64,000 bases of DNA from 13-2-20CM-68-14 sp051955535 (GCA_051955535.1 JBQCGP010000075.1:21019-85018); one strand, 5' to 3'. Shown: positions 7,915 through 16,168, numbered from the stretch's first letter. Notes: generated by a model not told the origin, from the letters alone. Made by a program: numbers and translations.

Positions 7915-8492
7915 CGCCGCTCCTTCGGAGGTTCGGTCGCAACCTTCGCTGAAGACGCTGCTGTCGATGGCTCGTCCGTGGCCCGGGGTGCCGGAGCGCC
8001 GCGGCCTATCGTCAAGGTCACCAGCGCGATCGTCGGCGCCAGCAGGACGATTGCGAGCGCCCACCACGGGCCCGAGATTCTTCCTGCCCAGCCGAAGGCA
8101 TGGTCTAGCGAGAAGCGGCCGGGGCTGGTCGCAGTGACCGCCACCGCCGTGGCGATGATCAGCAGGTTGTACTCGAAGCCGCCGGCCGAGTTGAAGAAGC
8201 CCTTCTTCCAGTGAACGGTTCCAATCGCGTTCAGCATCACCACCGTCAGCGCAAGCGCGGCGAGGGGTGTGACGAGGCCGAAGGCGAAGAGTAGGCCGCC
8301 GCCAAGCTCGCTCAGACCCGCGATGAAGGCCATCGCCAGCGGTGTGCGGAAACCGAGTCCGGCGAAGAACTTTCGGGTACCGGCGGGCCCGCTGCCGCCG
8401 AAAGAGCCGAACAGCTTCTGCGAGCCGTGCGCCGCCAGCGCCAGGCCGGCGACGACACGCAAGATGATCATTCCGTACGCCATTTCGCTCAC
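7899..8492 (-). CDS. DoxX family membrane protein
   Basis: Four-helix membrane protein of 197 residues with the DoxX signatures RVVAGLALAAHGSQKLFG at the N-terminus and AGLSELGGGLLFAFGL in the second helix pair, and a hydrophilic tail after about 170. The family includes subunits linked to quinone or thiol redox balance in membranes. The GTG at 8492 overlaps the stop of the truncated Usp gene (GTGA), which supports the start, though ATG three codons later is possible. Middle gene of the overlapping operon. Confidence 0.87.
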   Translation of the reverse strand: MSEMAYGMIILRVVAGLALAAHGSQKLFGSFGGSGPAGTRKFFAGLGFRTPLAMAFIAGLSELGGGLLFAFGLVTPLAALALTVVMLNAIGTVHWKKGFFNSAGGFEYNLLIIATAVAVTATSPGRFSLDHAFGWAGRISGPWWALAIVLLAPTIALVTLTIGRGAPAPRATDEPSTAASSAKVATEPPKERRWTSA

Positions 8493-8668
8493 TCCCTCGT
8501 GTTCGGGAGGGTCTCGTCGAGCTCGGCCGCCGCGCCCTGGCGGAAGTCCTCCAGCTCCCCGCCGGCGGCGGGAAGAAACCCCGGCCGCAGCCGCGCCTCC
8601 TCGAGCGCGAACCGCAGCGCCGCTTTACTTCCGGCCGAGTGGTCGACGGCGGCGGCGATCACGCCCAT
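8489..8668 (-). pseudogene. truncated universal stress protein (N-terminal piece)
   Basis: Fifty-nine codons: MGVIAAAVDHSAGSKAALRF and ALEEARLRPG match the first strand and helix of a Usp domain, then the frame ends after about 30 unrelated residues. The nucleotide-binding second half is missing. Despite this the frame overlaps the upstream gene by 10 bases and the downstream DoxX by GTGA, so it still serves as a translational bridge. It may be a remnant after an internal deletion, or a shortened functional protein. Confidence 0.55.
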
Positions 8669-9009
8669 GACTCGCTCCCTTCAGGCGCTGGAGCGGCGGC
8701 AGGCTCGGGCTCCTCGAGCTGCCAGCCGTACCGCTCGCGCGCGACCCGCGGCTGTCCTTCGACGATCTCTCTCCACTGGTCAAGTGCGCGTTGAAGCTCG
8801 TAGTGGAAGGGCTCATCGATCAGCTCATCGACGATCCACTCGACCTCACGGCCCTCGAACACAAACACGGCCTCGCTCGCCGAGATGTAAATGCTGTGAC
8901 GAACGATGCCGGTGGCCGCGAGATCGAAGGGCGGGCCGGCGGCGACGAGTTCGGCGGCGCGCTGCTCGCTGCCTTCCTTCAGGTGCGCGATGATCGCTAC
9001 GCGTTCCAT
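8659..9009 (-). CDS. conserved hypothetical protein, possible ferredoxin-like alpha/beta-barrel
   Basis: First gene of the overlapping minus-strand operon, 116 residues. The pattern MERVAIIAHLKEGSEQRAAE followed by HSIYISASEAVFVFEGRE and a second helix resembles small dimeric alpha/beta-barrel proteins such as the antibiotic-biosynthesis-monooxygenase fold, but no specific family is certain. A strong ribosome site (GGAGAGGAG) precedes the ATG. The last 15 residues are Pro/Ala/Glu rich. Confidence 0.65.
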   Translation of the reverse strand: MERVAIIAHLKEGSEQRAAELVAAGPPFDLAATGIVRHSIYISASEAVFVFEGREVEWIVDELIDEPFHYELQRALDQWREIVEGQPRVARERYGWQLEEPEPAAAPAPEGSESWA

Positions 9010-9230
9010 GCTGCTCCTCTCCTGGCGGCAGCGGGTGCCGCTTGGCGCAATGTCGCTCTATTGGTGTGGCGCTCTTAATCGCATGGTGAGGGCGGCGAGC
9101 CCGGGCGGCTATCCGGTCGCGGCCCCATCTCGCATGCGGGGCCGGCGTCGTCGCCAGCACCAGATGAGGTCCAGGCCGGATGGCGGCATCGGTAAGCGCC
9201 CGCGATCCTCCCCAAGAAAGGAGGTACAAG

Positions 9231-9374
9231 ATGGAAGCTCTCGAGACCTATACGTCCGCGCTCGCCGTGCTTAGCGCGGCGCTGTTGCTGGTGGCCGTCG
9301 GGCTCGCGAAGAAGCAGCTTGTCTGGAAACGAGCGAAGACTGTCCCGGCGCGACGTCGCCGCAGGCGTTTCTAG
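9231..9374 (+). CDS. 47-residue single-pass membrane protein
   Basis: Short frame with an excellent ribosome site (AAAGGAGGT, 6 bases before ATG). The protein has one hydrophobic helix (about 9-26, LAVLSAALLLVAVGLAKK) and a very basic tail ending in RRRRRRF, so the C-terminus should face the cytoplasm. It is divergent from the 9009 operon. No family recognised. The strength of the translation signal is the main evidence that it is real. Confidence 0.55.
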   Translation: MEALETYTSALAVLSAALLLVAVGLAKKQLVWKRAKTVPARRRRRRF

Positions 9375-9634
9375 AGCTCGATGTCGGCGCCCGCGGCCGC
9401 GTTGCGCTGCGGCTCGAGAGTGACCAGAAGGCGCAGTATCTGTTCAACCAGCTGCACGTCGCCGGTGTCGATTACGAGGACGTCGTCGCCAAGCTCGAGC
9501 GCGAGCGGATCGACAAATTCGTCGCCTCCTTCACCGAGCTTCTTCAGGGCATCGCGGAAAAACGTCAGCAACTGGCCGCCGCGGTCTGACATCCGATGCG
9601 CGAGTTCGAGCTCATCATCGTCGGCGGCCCGTAA
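9356..9634 (+). pseudogene. remnant of a transaldolase C-terminus followed by an oxidoreductase start
   Basis: The open frame up to the TGA at 9587-9589 encodes LHVAGVDYEDVVAKLERERI and DKFVASFTELLQGIAEKRQQL, the C-terminal helices typical of actinobacterial transaldolases (G-V-D-Y-D-x-V, then K-F-x-x-S-F-x-x-L). The catalytic barrel is absent. Six bases later a second short frame (9596-9634) reads MREFELIIVGGP-stop, like the first strand of an FAD or NAD oxidoreductase, cut at once. Both are probably left over from a carbohydrate operon that was largely lost. Confidence 0.45.
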
Positions 9635-9682
9635 CCCAGCCTCAGGCCTTTCCGCGCCCGGAATGGGTGCGTAACCCGATAG

Positions 9683-10210
9683 GTGAACCCGGCTTGCGCT
9701 GCCATTCTCATAAGCGTGACCCGGACCCGACCTAGCAACTCAAACCTAGCGTCCGTTGCCGCGGCTCTGCCAATTGCGCTGCGGAAGCGCCCTGACCGAA
9801 TCGACGAGGTGACTGCCCTAGCCCACGAACTCCAGCAGCAAGCACCTACTCCAGCTCACGCCTTCGACATCGACGGCGCAAGAGCGCACCTTCGTGCCGC
9901 CGACGGCGGCTACGAGATTGTCCACGAATCGGCGCGGCTCGAGATCGGCATCTATGTGCTTGTAGCGCCGGAGCCTGACCAGCAGAGGGCGCACGCGAAC
10001 GATGCGGTCTACGTCGTCCTCGAGGGCGCCGGCACGCTTGACGTCGACGGAGAGCAGTTCGAGCTTCGTGAAGGTCGCGCGGCGTTCGTCCCGGCCCGGG
10101 CCGACTTCCGCTTCAGCGCCTATGAACAGCTGAGCGTGCTCGTGATCTCCAAGAAACCGTGGGGCGACGTCCAAACGAGCGTTGGAGCCTCGCCGAAACC
10201 GAAGACTTGA
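9683..10210 (+). CDS. cupin-domain protein
   Basis: Single-domain cupin: residues about 75-160 form the double-stranded beta-helix, with motif 1 DAVYVVLEGAGTLDVDGEQF and motif 2 LREGRAAFVPARADFRF. The usual metal ligands (H-x-H in motif 1, H in motif 2) are mostly replaced, so metal binding is doubtful. The start is uncertain: the frame opens with GTG at 9683, but homology-like sequence begins only near residue 58. No operon partner is visible. Confidence 0.7.
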   Translation: MNPACAAILISVTRTRPSNSNLASVAAALPIALRKRPDRIDEVTALAHELQQQAPTPAHAFDIDGARAHLRAADGGYEIVHESARLEIGIYVLVAPEPDQQRAHANDAVYVVLEGAGTLDVDGEQFELREGRAAFVPARADFRFSAYEQLSVLVISKKPWGDVQTSVGASPKPKT

Positions 10211-10472
10211 TCCGCGGCGTACGTGCGATCCAATCGGGCGAGGACTGATATGCGAGGAGCGGTTCTTTGAGGCTGGCGCATCGAGAACGGGCCTTTTAGA
10301 GAACGATCCGTACTTCGCCGTAGGCGTAATCCCGGCCTTCGCGGACGCGCGACGCCTGCTCAGGGTGCAGCGGCGGTGCGCCCCCACCTCGCGACGCTGC
10401 TCCCGCGCGGCTTCGCTCGCAAGCGCTGAGCTCGCGCCGACGCGCTCTTCGGCGGGCGGCGATCATCCAGGC

Positions 10473-11282
10473 ATGCGCTACGGCCTTTCCGTCGCAAACA
10501 CGCCTCCGTTCGACGAACCGCGCAACGTCGTTCGGCTCGCTGAAGCCGCCGAGAACGCCGGCTGGCAAGCGCTCCTCCTCTGGGATCACCTCGCTTGGGC
10601 GGCCGGCACGCCCGCCAGCGATCCGTGGGTCGCACTCGCCGCCAGCGCACAGGCGACCGAGCGGCTGCTGCTCGGCACCGGGGTCACTCCACTTCCTCGC
10701 CGCCGGCCGCAGATCGTCGCCCACACGCTCGCGACCCTCGATCGCTTGAGCGGCGGCCGTGTCGTCTTCGCTGCCGGACTCGGTGGCGACCCGCGCGAGT
10801 TCGCGGCCTTCGGCGAGGACACGAGCCCGCGCCGACGTGCCGCGCTGCTCGACGAAGCGCTCGACCTACTCGCCGAATTGTTAGCCGGCCGGCCGGTCGA
10901 CCACCGCGGCCCGCTCTACACAGCAACCGCCGTCACTCTCGAACCGCCGCCGGCGCACCAGATCCCGATCTGGATCGGCGGCTCAAGCCACGGCGCCCTC
11001 GGCCGCGCGGCCCGCTGGGACGGCTGGCTCGCCGACGCTGTCAGCGGCGAGCAGATCTCCAAGACACCGCAAGAGATCGCCAGCGCCCTGCAAACGATCC
11101 GCTCGCACCGCACGACGCCGCAACCGTTCGACGCCGCCATCATCGGCTACTCCGACCAAGCCGACCCGCCAGCGTACTCAGACGCAGGCGCGACGTGGTG
11201 GCTCGAAGCGATCTACGGCCGGCGCGGCAGCCTCGCCGAACTGCTCGACCGCGTCGACGACGGTCCGCCACCAGCGAGCTGA
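10473..11282 (+). CDS. LLM-class flavin-dependent oxidoreductase (luciferase-like)
   Basis: Luciferase-like TIM-barrel enzyme using FMN or F420. From the ATG at 10473 it reads MRYGLSVANTPPFDEPRNVV, then LLLWDHLAWA (first barrel strands), LLLGTGVTPLPRRRPQIVA and LDRLSGGRVVFAAGLGG, the classic family blocks. At 269 residues it is slightly shorter than usual (about 290-340). In-frame sequence upstream to 10182 shows no family similarity and is excluded. The substrate cannot be told. A strong hairpin follows at 11325-11356. Confidence 0.9.
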   Translation: MRYGLSVANTPPFDEPRNVVRLAEAAENAGWQALLLWDHLAWAAGTPASDPWVALAASAQATERLLLGTGVTPLPRRRPQIVAHTLATLDRLSGGRVVFAAGLGGDPREFAAFGEDTSPRRRAALLDEALDLLAELLAGRPVDHRGPLYTATAVTLEPPPAHQIPIWIGGSSHGALGRAARWDGWLADAVSGEQISKTPQEIASALQTIRSHRTTPQPFDAAIIGYSDQADPPAYSDAGATWWLEAIYGRRGSLAELLDRVDDGPPPAS

Positions 11283-11324
11283 CCCGGCTCAATCCCCGCA
11301 TCGGGACGAGAATCGCGACCAAGA

Positions 11325-11356
11325 CGGTCGCCGTCGGCCTGCTTTGACGGCGACCG
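11325..11356. terminator. 11-bp stem hairpin between convergent genes
   Basis: CGGTCGCCGTC (11325-11335) is perfectly complementary to GACGGCGACCG (11346-11356) with a 10-base loop. It sits between the LLM gene (plus) and the end of the BTAD regulator (minus) and can serve both. Confidence 0.6.
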
Positions 11357-11436
11357 CGAAGCGCTGCTCTCGGGCTTTAGTCTCTGCCGTCGCAAGTCGT
11401 ACCCCGTTGCCAACGAGCACGAGTGCGGCCGACCGG

Positions 11437-14400
11437 CTAGTCGAGCACGGGAATCCTCGCGGCGTGCGAGGTCATTCCCAGCTCGCCGTAGTCGTCGAGC
11501 GCCTGCTCGAGGAGCTCGCCCGCCCGCTCCTGATCGCCCACGCGGCCGCGAGCGAGGAGCATCCGCGCGTAGTCCTCCCGGGTGTAGGCGAGCCAGGGTC
11601 GCGCGCCGATTCGCTCGTTCATGGCCAGTGCTTCCTCGAAATACCGTTCAGCGTCCTGCCACCGGGAAAGCGTCGAGGCGAGGAGCCCGAGGTAGCGCGC
11701 CGATGAGCCGATGCTGATCTCGGGATATGCGACGGCGACCTGGGATGCATACGGGGCGAGCTGGTCGTGCAGGATCTGTGCGCGGGCCGTATCTCCTTGG
11801 GAGTGCGCCACTTCGGCGAGCAGGCCGACGCTCACGAGCCACTCCTCGTCGAACGGGATCTGCGCGAAGTCGTCCTTCGCGAGGGTCGAGAAGATCCTCG
11901 CCGCGTCCGCCTCGCGCCCGAGCTCGTCGTGGAGCCGTGCCAGGACGCAATCGACGATCGGGTAGGTCCTGAACGTGAAGGCCTCGAGCGCGGTCTCCTG
12001 CGTGTCTACAAGCTCGTCCAGACGCCCTTGGCCGCGCCGGAGGATGTAGAGCTGAAGGCGTCGCGTCATCTCGGCGTTCCAGCGCGGTGCCGCGTCTGCG
12101 TGCTTCGCCGTCTCGTCGAGCAGGCGCTCCGCGTCGGCGAAGCGGCCCTCGAGCAGCGCGAGCAAGCTCTCGTAGACGCCGAAGAGCCAGAGCTGGGTCG
12201 GTTGGCGGAGCTCTGCGGCGATCCGCCTCATCTCCGGCAGGTTCGCCCGAGCCTGCGCGCCGTCCCCCAAGCCGAGCCAGCTCAGAAAGAGCTGCTCGTG
12301 GGCTTCGAACGCGCGCTCCTTGTCGCCAGCCGCGAGCGCGACGGCGAGCCATTCCTCCGATGCCGGCAGGAGGCCCGGGAGGAGATCGGGCGCCAAGTGC
12401 GCCTGGGTGTAACCGGCCAGGGCGTGGGCAAGGAGTTTCGGGTCGCCGAGCCGGCGCGCGATCTCGACTGCCTCCTCGCTTCGGGCGCGCCCGAGCTCTG
12501 GTGGGAAGGACGAGTCGCGGAGAGGCCCGCCTGCGAGGCGCGCCAGCAGCTCGACCCGAAGTGCGGGAGCCTCGTCACCCAGCGCCTGGAGCGCCCGTTC
12601 GATGAGGAACTTGAGCTGATCGTCGTCCCTGGAGACGGCCCAGATGATCCTCCCGCCGTACCCGACCGCGGCCCGTCCGAGGTGCTCGCTGAGCCCGTGC
12701 GCGTCGGCGATCTCCGCGGCTTCGCTGAATGCGCGTTTCGAGGCGGCCGCGTCCCCCGCGCGTGCACGTGCATCGCCGAGCGCCAGCAGCACGTCGCAGC
12801 GCCGAACGCCGTCGTCGGCGAGCGTGAGCGCCATCGCGTAGAGGCGGGCAGCCTCCTCAAACGCGAGCTGTGCCACCGACCACTGCGCCGCGCGTATCGC
12901 ATAGATGAACGCCTTCTCCGTGTCACCGCTCGGCAAGGCGGCGCAGAAGTGGTGCGCGAGCTCGGCCAGGTGGGGCTCGAGATCCGCGGCATAGAGCTCC
13001 TCGAGGGTCTCCCCGATCCGGTGGTGCAGCCGTGCGCGGCGAGCTGCCGTGAGCGAGTCGTACGCCGCGTCCCTGATCAGGGCGTGCTCGAATCGCATAC
13101 GGCCCGGGACACCGGGAAGCGTCGAGACGACGCGGGCTGCCATCGCCTCGTCGAGGACGCCGAGGAGCTCGTCGCTCGGAGTGCCGCTCAGTGCGGCAAC
13201 TGCCGCGAGGTCGAACTCCCGTCCCAGGACGCAGGCCAGCGTGAGCAGCTCGAAGCAATCTGACGAGAGATGCCGCAACCGGCGGTCGATCACCTCGCGG
13301 ATCCCCTCCGGCACCCCGAGGCTGTCGACGGCCTCGGCATCGAGCCTGCCTTCCTGGGCGAGCAGCCGAACCATCTCGCCGACGAAGAGGGGATTGCCCT
13401 CGGTTTCCGCGTGGATCGCATAGACGAGCGCTTTCGAAGGAACGCTGCCGCCAGCCGACTCGATGTATTCGGCGACGGCGTGCCCGGAGAGGCCCTCCAA
13501 CGCGACTCGGTGCGTCACCGGCTCCCGTCTCAGATCCGCGACGGTCGCAGCGAGGGGCTCGGTGACGGTCGGGTCGACGTCGCGGTACGCCGCCACGACG
13601 AAGAGCCGGCTTTCGCCGATCTCGCGCGCGAGAAACCGCAGGAGCAGGAGGGACGGCTCGTCGGCGGCGTGCATGTCGTCGAGCGCGAGCACCAGCGGTC
13701 GCGAGCGGGCTGCGGCAATCAGGAACTCAGCGATCGCGTCGAAGAGGCGAAAGCGCGCCGACTCGGGATCGAGGACCATACGCTCCGGTAGGTCCGGGAA
13801 CAGTGCGTGGAGATCGGGCACGAGCTGAGCGAGATCCGAGGCGCCGGCTCCGAGTTCTGAGCGGAGCTGTTCCGGCTCGCGTCCCCGGATGCAAGCCCGC
13901 AACACCTGCACCCACGGCCAGTACGCAGGCGCGCCGCCCGCTTCCCAGCAACGCCCGACCAGAACTTGCGCTCCGCGCTCTCGCGCACGGGACACGAGCT
14001 CCTCGGTCAGCCGACTCTTCCCAATGCCGGGCTCGCCCACAATCAGGCAGAGACTGCCTCGCCCGGCGAGGGCACCCTCCAGCCTCGCCAGCAGTTCCTC
14101 GAGCTCTCGCTCACGCCCGACGAACCTGCCTTGGCTCTCAGGATCCGATCGCGTCCGCATCGAGGCCGGCGCAAGGTCGAGCACTGGATCCTGGCGCAGG
14201 ATCGCCTGTTCGAGCTCGCGCAGCTCGCGACCGGGCTCGATGCCGAGCTCGTCGACGAGGACGCGCCGTACGTCCTGGTAGGCCTCGAGCGCTTCGGCCT
14301 GGCGTCCGGAGCGGTAGAGCGCCAGCATCAGCAGGCTGCGCATGTGCTCGCGCAGTGGGTTCTGCGCGGCGAGCGCCTCGAGCTCGCCCGTTAGCTCGGT

Positions 14401-14916
14401 GTGGCGCCCGAGTTGGAGCTCCGACTCGATCCGCCCCTCGAGGGCCGCGAGTCGCAGGTCCTCGAGACGCGCGATCTCCGGCTGGGCGAAGGGCTCGTAG
14501 GCGAGATCCGCGAGCGCGGGCCCGCGCCAGATAGAGAGTGCCTCGCCGAAGTGCCGCGAGGCCGCGCTCGCGTCTCCGTCACGGAGGGCCGTCCGCCCGT
14601 CACCGAGCAGCGCCTCGAAGCGATCGAGGTCGAGCTGCCCTGGCCCCGGAGAGAGGCGGTACCCGGTCGCGGTCGTCTCCAGTACCCGTTCGGGGCCGAT
14701 CGCCCTGCGCAGCTGGGAAACGTAGACCTGCAGCGCCTTCGGCGCGGTCGCGGGAGGCTGCTCTCCCCATAGCGCGTCGATCAGACGCTCCCTGGAGAGT
14801 GCCTCGTTGGCGTGCAGCAGCAGGAGGGCCAGCAGCGCACGAGCCTTGGGGCCTCCGAGCGGAAGCGGCCCGTCCTCGCCGACGGCCTCGACCGGTCCGA
14901 GCAGCCGAAACTCCAT
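11437..14916 (-). CDS. BTAD/SARP-type transcriptional regulator with ATPase and TPR domains
   Basis: Large AfsR-like regulator of 1159 residues. Domains in order: OmpR-type winged helix (about 1-95), BTAD domain (97-242, ending LVDELGIEPGRELRELEQAI), AAA/NACHT-like ATPase (about 265-430) with Walker A GEPGIGKS (294-301) and Walker B LVLALDDMHAAD, then a long TPR-like helical region to the C-terminus. There is no C-terminal LuxR helix-turn-helix, so DNA binding rests on the N-terminal domain. It is divergent from a small secreted protein and next to the exopolysaccharide cluster, whose promoter it might control; that is inference. Confidence 0.93.
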   Translation of the reverse strand: MEFRLLGPVEAVGEDGPLPLGGPKARALLALLLLHANEALSRERLIDALWGEQPPATAPKALQVYVSQLRRAIGPERVLETTATGYRLSPGPGQLDLDRFEALLGDGRTALRDGDASAASRHFGEALSIWRGPALADLAYEPFAQPEIARLEDLRLAALEGRIESELQLGRHTELTGELEALAAQNPLREHMRSLLMLALYRSGRQAEALEAYQDVRRVLVDELGIEPGRELRELEQAILRQDPVLDLAPASMRTRSDPESQGRFVGRERELEELLARLEGALAGRGSLCLIVGEPGIGKSRLTEELVSRARERGAQVLVGRCWEAGGAPAYWPWVQVLRACIRGREPEQLRSELGAGASDLAQLVPDLHALFPDLPERMVLDPESARFRLFDAIAEFLIAAARSRPLVLALDDMHAADEPSLLLLRFLAREIGESRLFVVAAYRDVDPTVTEPLAATVADLRREPVTHRVALEGLSGHAVAEYIESAGGSVPSKALVYAIHAETEGNPLFVGEMVRLLAQEGRLDAEAVDSLGVPEGIREVIDRRLRHLSSDCFELLTLACVLGREFDLAAVAALSGTPSDELLGVLDEAMAARVVSTLPGVPGRMRFEHALIRDAAYDSLTAARRARLHHRIGETLEELYAADLEPHLAELAHHFCAALPSGDTEKAFIYAIRAAQWSVAQLAFEEAARLYAMALTLADDGVRRCDVLLALGDARARAGDAAASKRAFSEAAEIADAHGLSEHLGRAAVGYGGRIIWAVSRDDDQLKFLIERALQALGDEAPALRVELLARLAGGPLRDSSFPPELGRARSEEAVEIARRLGDPKLLAHALAGYTQAHLAPDLLPGLLPASEEWLAVALAAGDKERAFEAHEQLFLSWLGLGDGAQARANLPEMRRIAAELRQPTQLWLFGVYESLLALLEGRFADAERLLDETAKHADAAPRWNAEMTRRLQLYILRRGQGRLDELVDTQETALEAFTFRTYPIVDCVLARLHDELGREADAARIFSTLAKDDFAQIPFDEEWLVSVGLLAEVAHSQGDTARAQILHDQLAPYASQVAVAYPEISIGSSARYLGLLASTLSRWQDAERYFEEALAMNERIGARPWLAYTREDYARMLLARGRVGDQERAGELLEQALDDYGELGMTSHAARIPVLD

Positions 14917-15050
14917 TCCGCGCTTCCCTCCCGTGCGCCGCTGCTAGCACCTTAACTCGGTCCTTACCGGCCGCCTACCGGCGCCTTTGGCGCTCCGCGC
15001 GACCCTCCTCTCACGACGACCGCACGGGGCGGTCGACGAAAGGAGGAACC

Positions 15051-15422
15051 GTGAAGCTCTCGTTCACCATCGTGAGAAGGGTGGCGGTGACGTTCGCCGT
15101 CGCGGCGACGCTAGGTGTCCTGGGCGCAGGACCGGCCGCGGCCGACCCGCAGAGCCACCTCGTCGTGCACCAGCCCGAGATCCTCGCCGGGATCGTGCCT
15201 CAGCCGGAAGGGCGGCCGGCCCCGAGGCCGGAGATCCTCGGTGGAATCACCTCGTCCCGCAGCGTGCAGGTCGACGCAGCGGTGCGGCCGAGCACTCCGG
15301 CCACGAGCGGCGGCTTCGACTGGGCCGATGCCGGCATCGGCGCCGCGGTCGCGCTCGCGGGTGCGGCGCTCGCCTCGGGCGGCGCACTTGCTCTGCGCAA
15401 GCGCGTCTCGCTCGCGCACTGA
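15051..15422 (+). CDS. secreted protein with C-terminal FDWxDAGIG membrane anchor
   Basis: GTG start with AAAGGAGG six bases upstream. The 123-residue product has a signal peptide (about 1-32, ending GPAAA-DPQ), a short Pro-rich middle with a repeated phrase (PEILAGI, PEILGGI), and a C-terminal anchor: GGFDWADAGIG, one hydrophobic helix and a basic RKR end. This is like sortase-type sorting signals in layout but has no LPxTG. Divergent from the BTAD regulator, so it may be its target. Confidence 0.7.
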   Translation: MKLSFTIVRRVAVTFAVAATLGVLGAGPAAADPQSHLVVHQPEILAGIVPQPEGRPAPRPEILGGITSSRSVQVDAAVRPSTPATSGGFDWADAGIGAAVALAGAALASGGALALRKRVSLAH

Positions 15423-15857
15423 GCTGTTCCTCCAGGTGGGCGGGTTCGGACGTCGGAGCCCGCTCACCGCCTGGCGGCGGCTCGTGCTAGGGCCGAGCGG
15501 TGTACGCGACAGGGCGCTTTCGTCGCGCATGAGTCCGGCATCGCCCGCCGACTCGAGTCACGCAGCTAAGCGACGGGCACCCGTCGCATCTTTTCGTCAG
15601 TGGGCGACGCACGACCGCTTCTTGCCTCGTTCGACAACGCTCGAGAGTACGAATGAGAGTGGCGCCCACACACACGTATGGGTCTGTTGCGAGTGGGCGG
15701 CCGGAGAGGCTAACGCCGGTGAGCCTCCCGCGTCAACCGAAAGCTTAGAGGGCTCGACGAGCATTCCTTCGACCGATGTTGAACTGGCGTTGACCGTGCC
15801 TGGCCGGGCACCAACAGCGCGGCTTCGCGCGACGCCAGTTTGCCGGAGAGGTGGGGA

Positions 15858-15902
15858 TGGGCGGACAGGGATCGAACCTGCGACCTTGGGATTAAAAGTC
15901 CG
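15858..15902 (-). other. 3' half of a tRNA-Lys(TTT) gene; attachment-site-like scar
   Basis: On the minus strand this segment runs from the anticodon stem through anticodon loop CTTTTAA, the variable loop, the T arm and the 3' acceptor strand (TCCGCCC, then A). Thirty-six bases (15867-15902) are identical to 2237-2272 of the intact tRNA-Lys. The 5' half of a tRNA is absent. Integrases of actinobacterial islands typically recombine in tRNA genes and leave just such a displaced 3' half. In this orientation the element would lie to the right, over the polysaccharide cluster. Confidence 0.7.
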
Positions 15903-15921
15903 GACGGAACCCCGGCGTCCA

Positions 15922-15949
15922 GTTGCAGCGAGGCGAAAAGAGCTGCAAC
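15922..15949. repeat. 8-bp perfect inverted repeat beside the tRNA scar
   Basis: GTTGCAGC (15922-15929) and GCTGCAAC (15942-15949) separated by 12 bases, 20 bases from the end of the tRNA fragment. It lacks a T-run, so it is not a typical terminator. It could be a recombinase or regulator site. Confidence 0.4.
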
Positions 15950-16061
15950 AAAAGGCGTGTAGCGGCTGAAACGAGCCGCATCACTATGTACTTCGCGGAA
16001 GCCGGGTGTTCAGCTTCGGATCGGCCGGCCTCAAACGAGGCTTTGGTTACTAACCGCTGAT

Positions 16062-16090
16062 TTGGACAATTGCCAAAATGTCCGTATAGT
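16062..16090 (+). promoter_or_regulatory. sigma-70-type promoter with an internal inverted repeat, upstream of the polysaccharide genes
   Basis: TGGACA (16063-16068, 5/6 to the -35 consensus) and TATAGT (16085-16090, 5/6 to the -10 consensus) are 16 bases apart. GGACA (16064-16068) and TGTCC (16079-16083) form an inverted repeat with a 10-base gap that covers the -35 and the spacer, where a repressor could bind. Transcription would begin near 16097, giving a leader of about 155 bases. Confidence 0.55.
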
Positions 16091-16104
16091 CTTGAACAGG
16101 CAAT

Positions 16105-16168
16105 CTTGAGGCTTTTGCGGTTCCTCAAGGGGAGAGGGTGTCAAAAATTCAATCTGCGGCGACCCGCA
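16105..16168 (+). promoter_or_regulatory. structured 5' leader of the polysaccharide operon (two hairpins)
   Basis: CTTGAGG (16105-16111) pairs with CCTCAAG (16123-16129); TGCGG (16155-16159) pairs with CCGCA (16164-16168), flanked by AAATT/AATTT that can lengthen the stem. No known riboswitch class is recognised with confidence. Confidence 0.35.

Noticed and set aside
7280..7942. Single 220-codon gene on the minus strand
   Set aside because: Only the last 88 codons look like protein; the first part overlaps the DUF488 gene in another frame, and a GTGA junction gives a better start at 7546.
10182..10472. N-terminal extension of the LLM oxidoreductase
   Set aside because: The extension is Arg-rich and has no family similarity, while MRYGLSVAN at 10473 is the usual start of the fold.
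11767..13263. Long open frame on the plus strand, antisense to the BTAD regulator
   Set aside because: Composition is arginine- and proline-rich with no family pattern; it is the GC-driven mirror of a clear gene on the other strand.
15051..15422. LPxTG sortase substrate
   Set aside because: No LPxTG or close variant precedes the hydrophobic helix; only the general layout is similar.
2209..15902. Idea that tRNA-Lys (2209) and the tRNA fragment (15858) are the two att sites of one element between them
   Set aside because: They are in opposite orientation, whereas att repeats of an integrated element must be direct; the fragment more likely belongs to an element to its right.
15858..15902. A second functional tRNA-Lys gene
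   Set aside because: The 5' acceptor strand, D arm and 5' part of the anticodon stem are missing; upstream sequence cannot fold into them.
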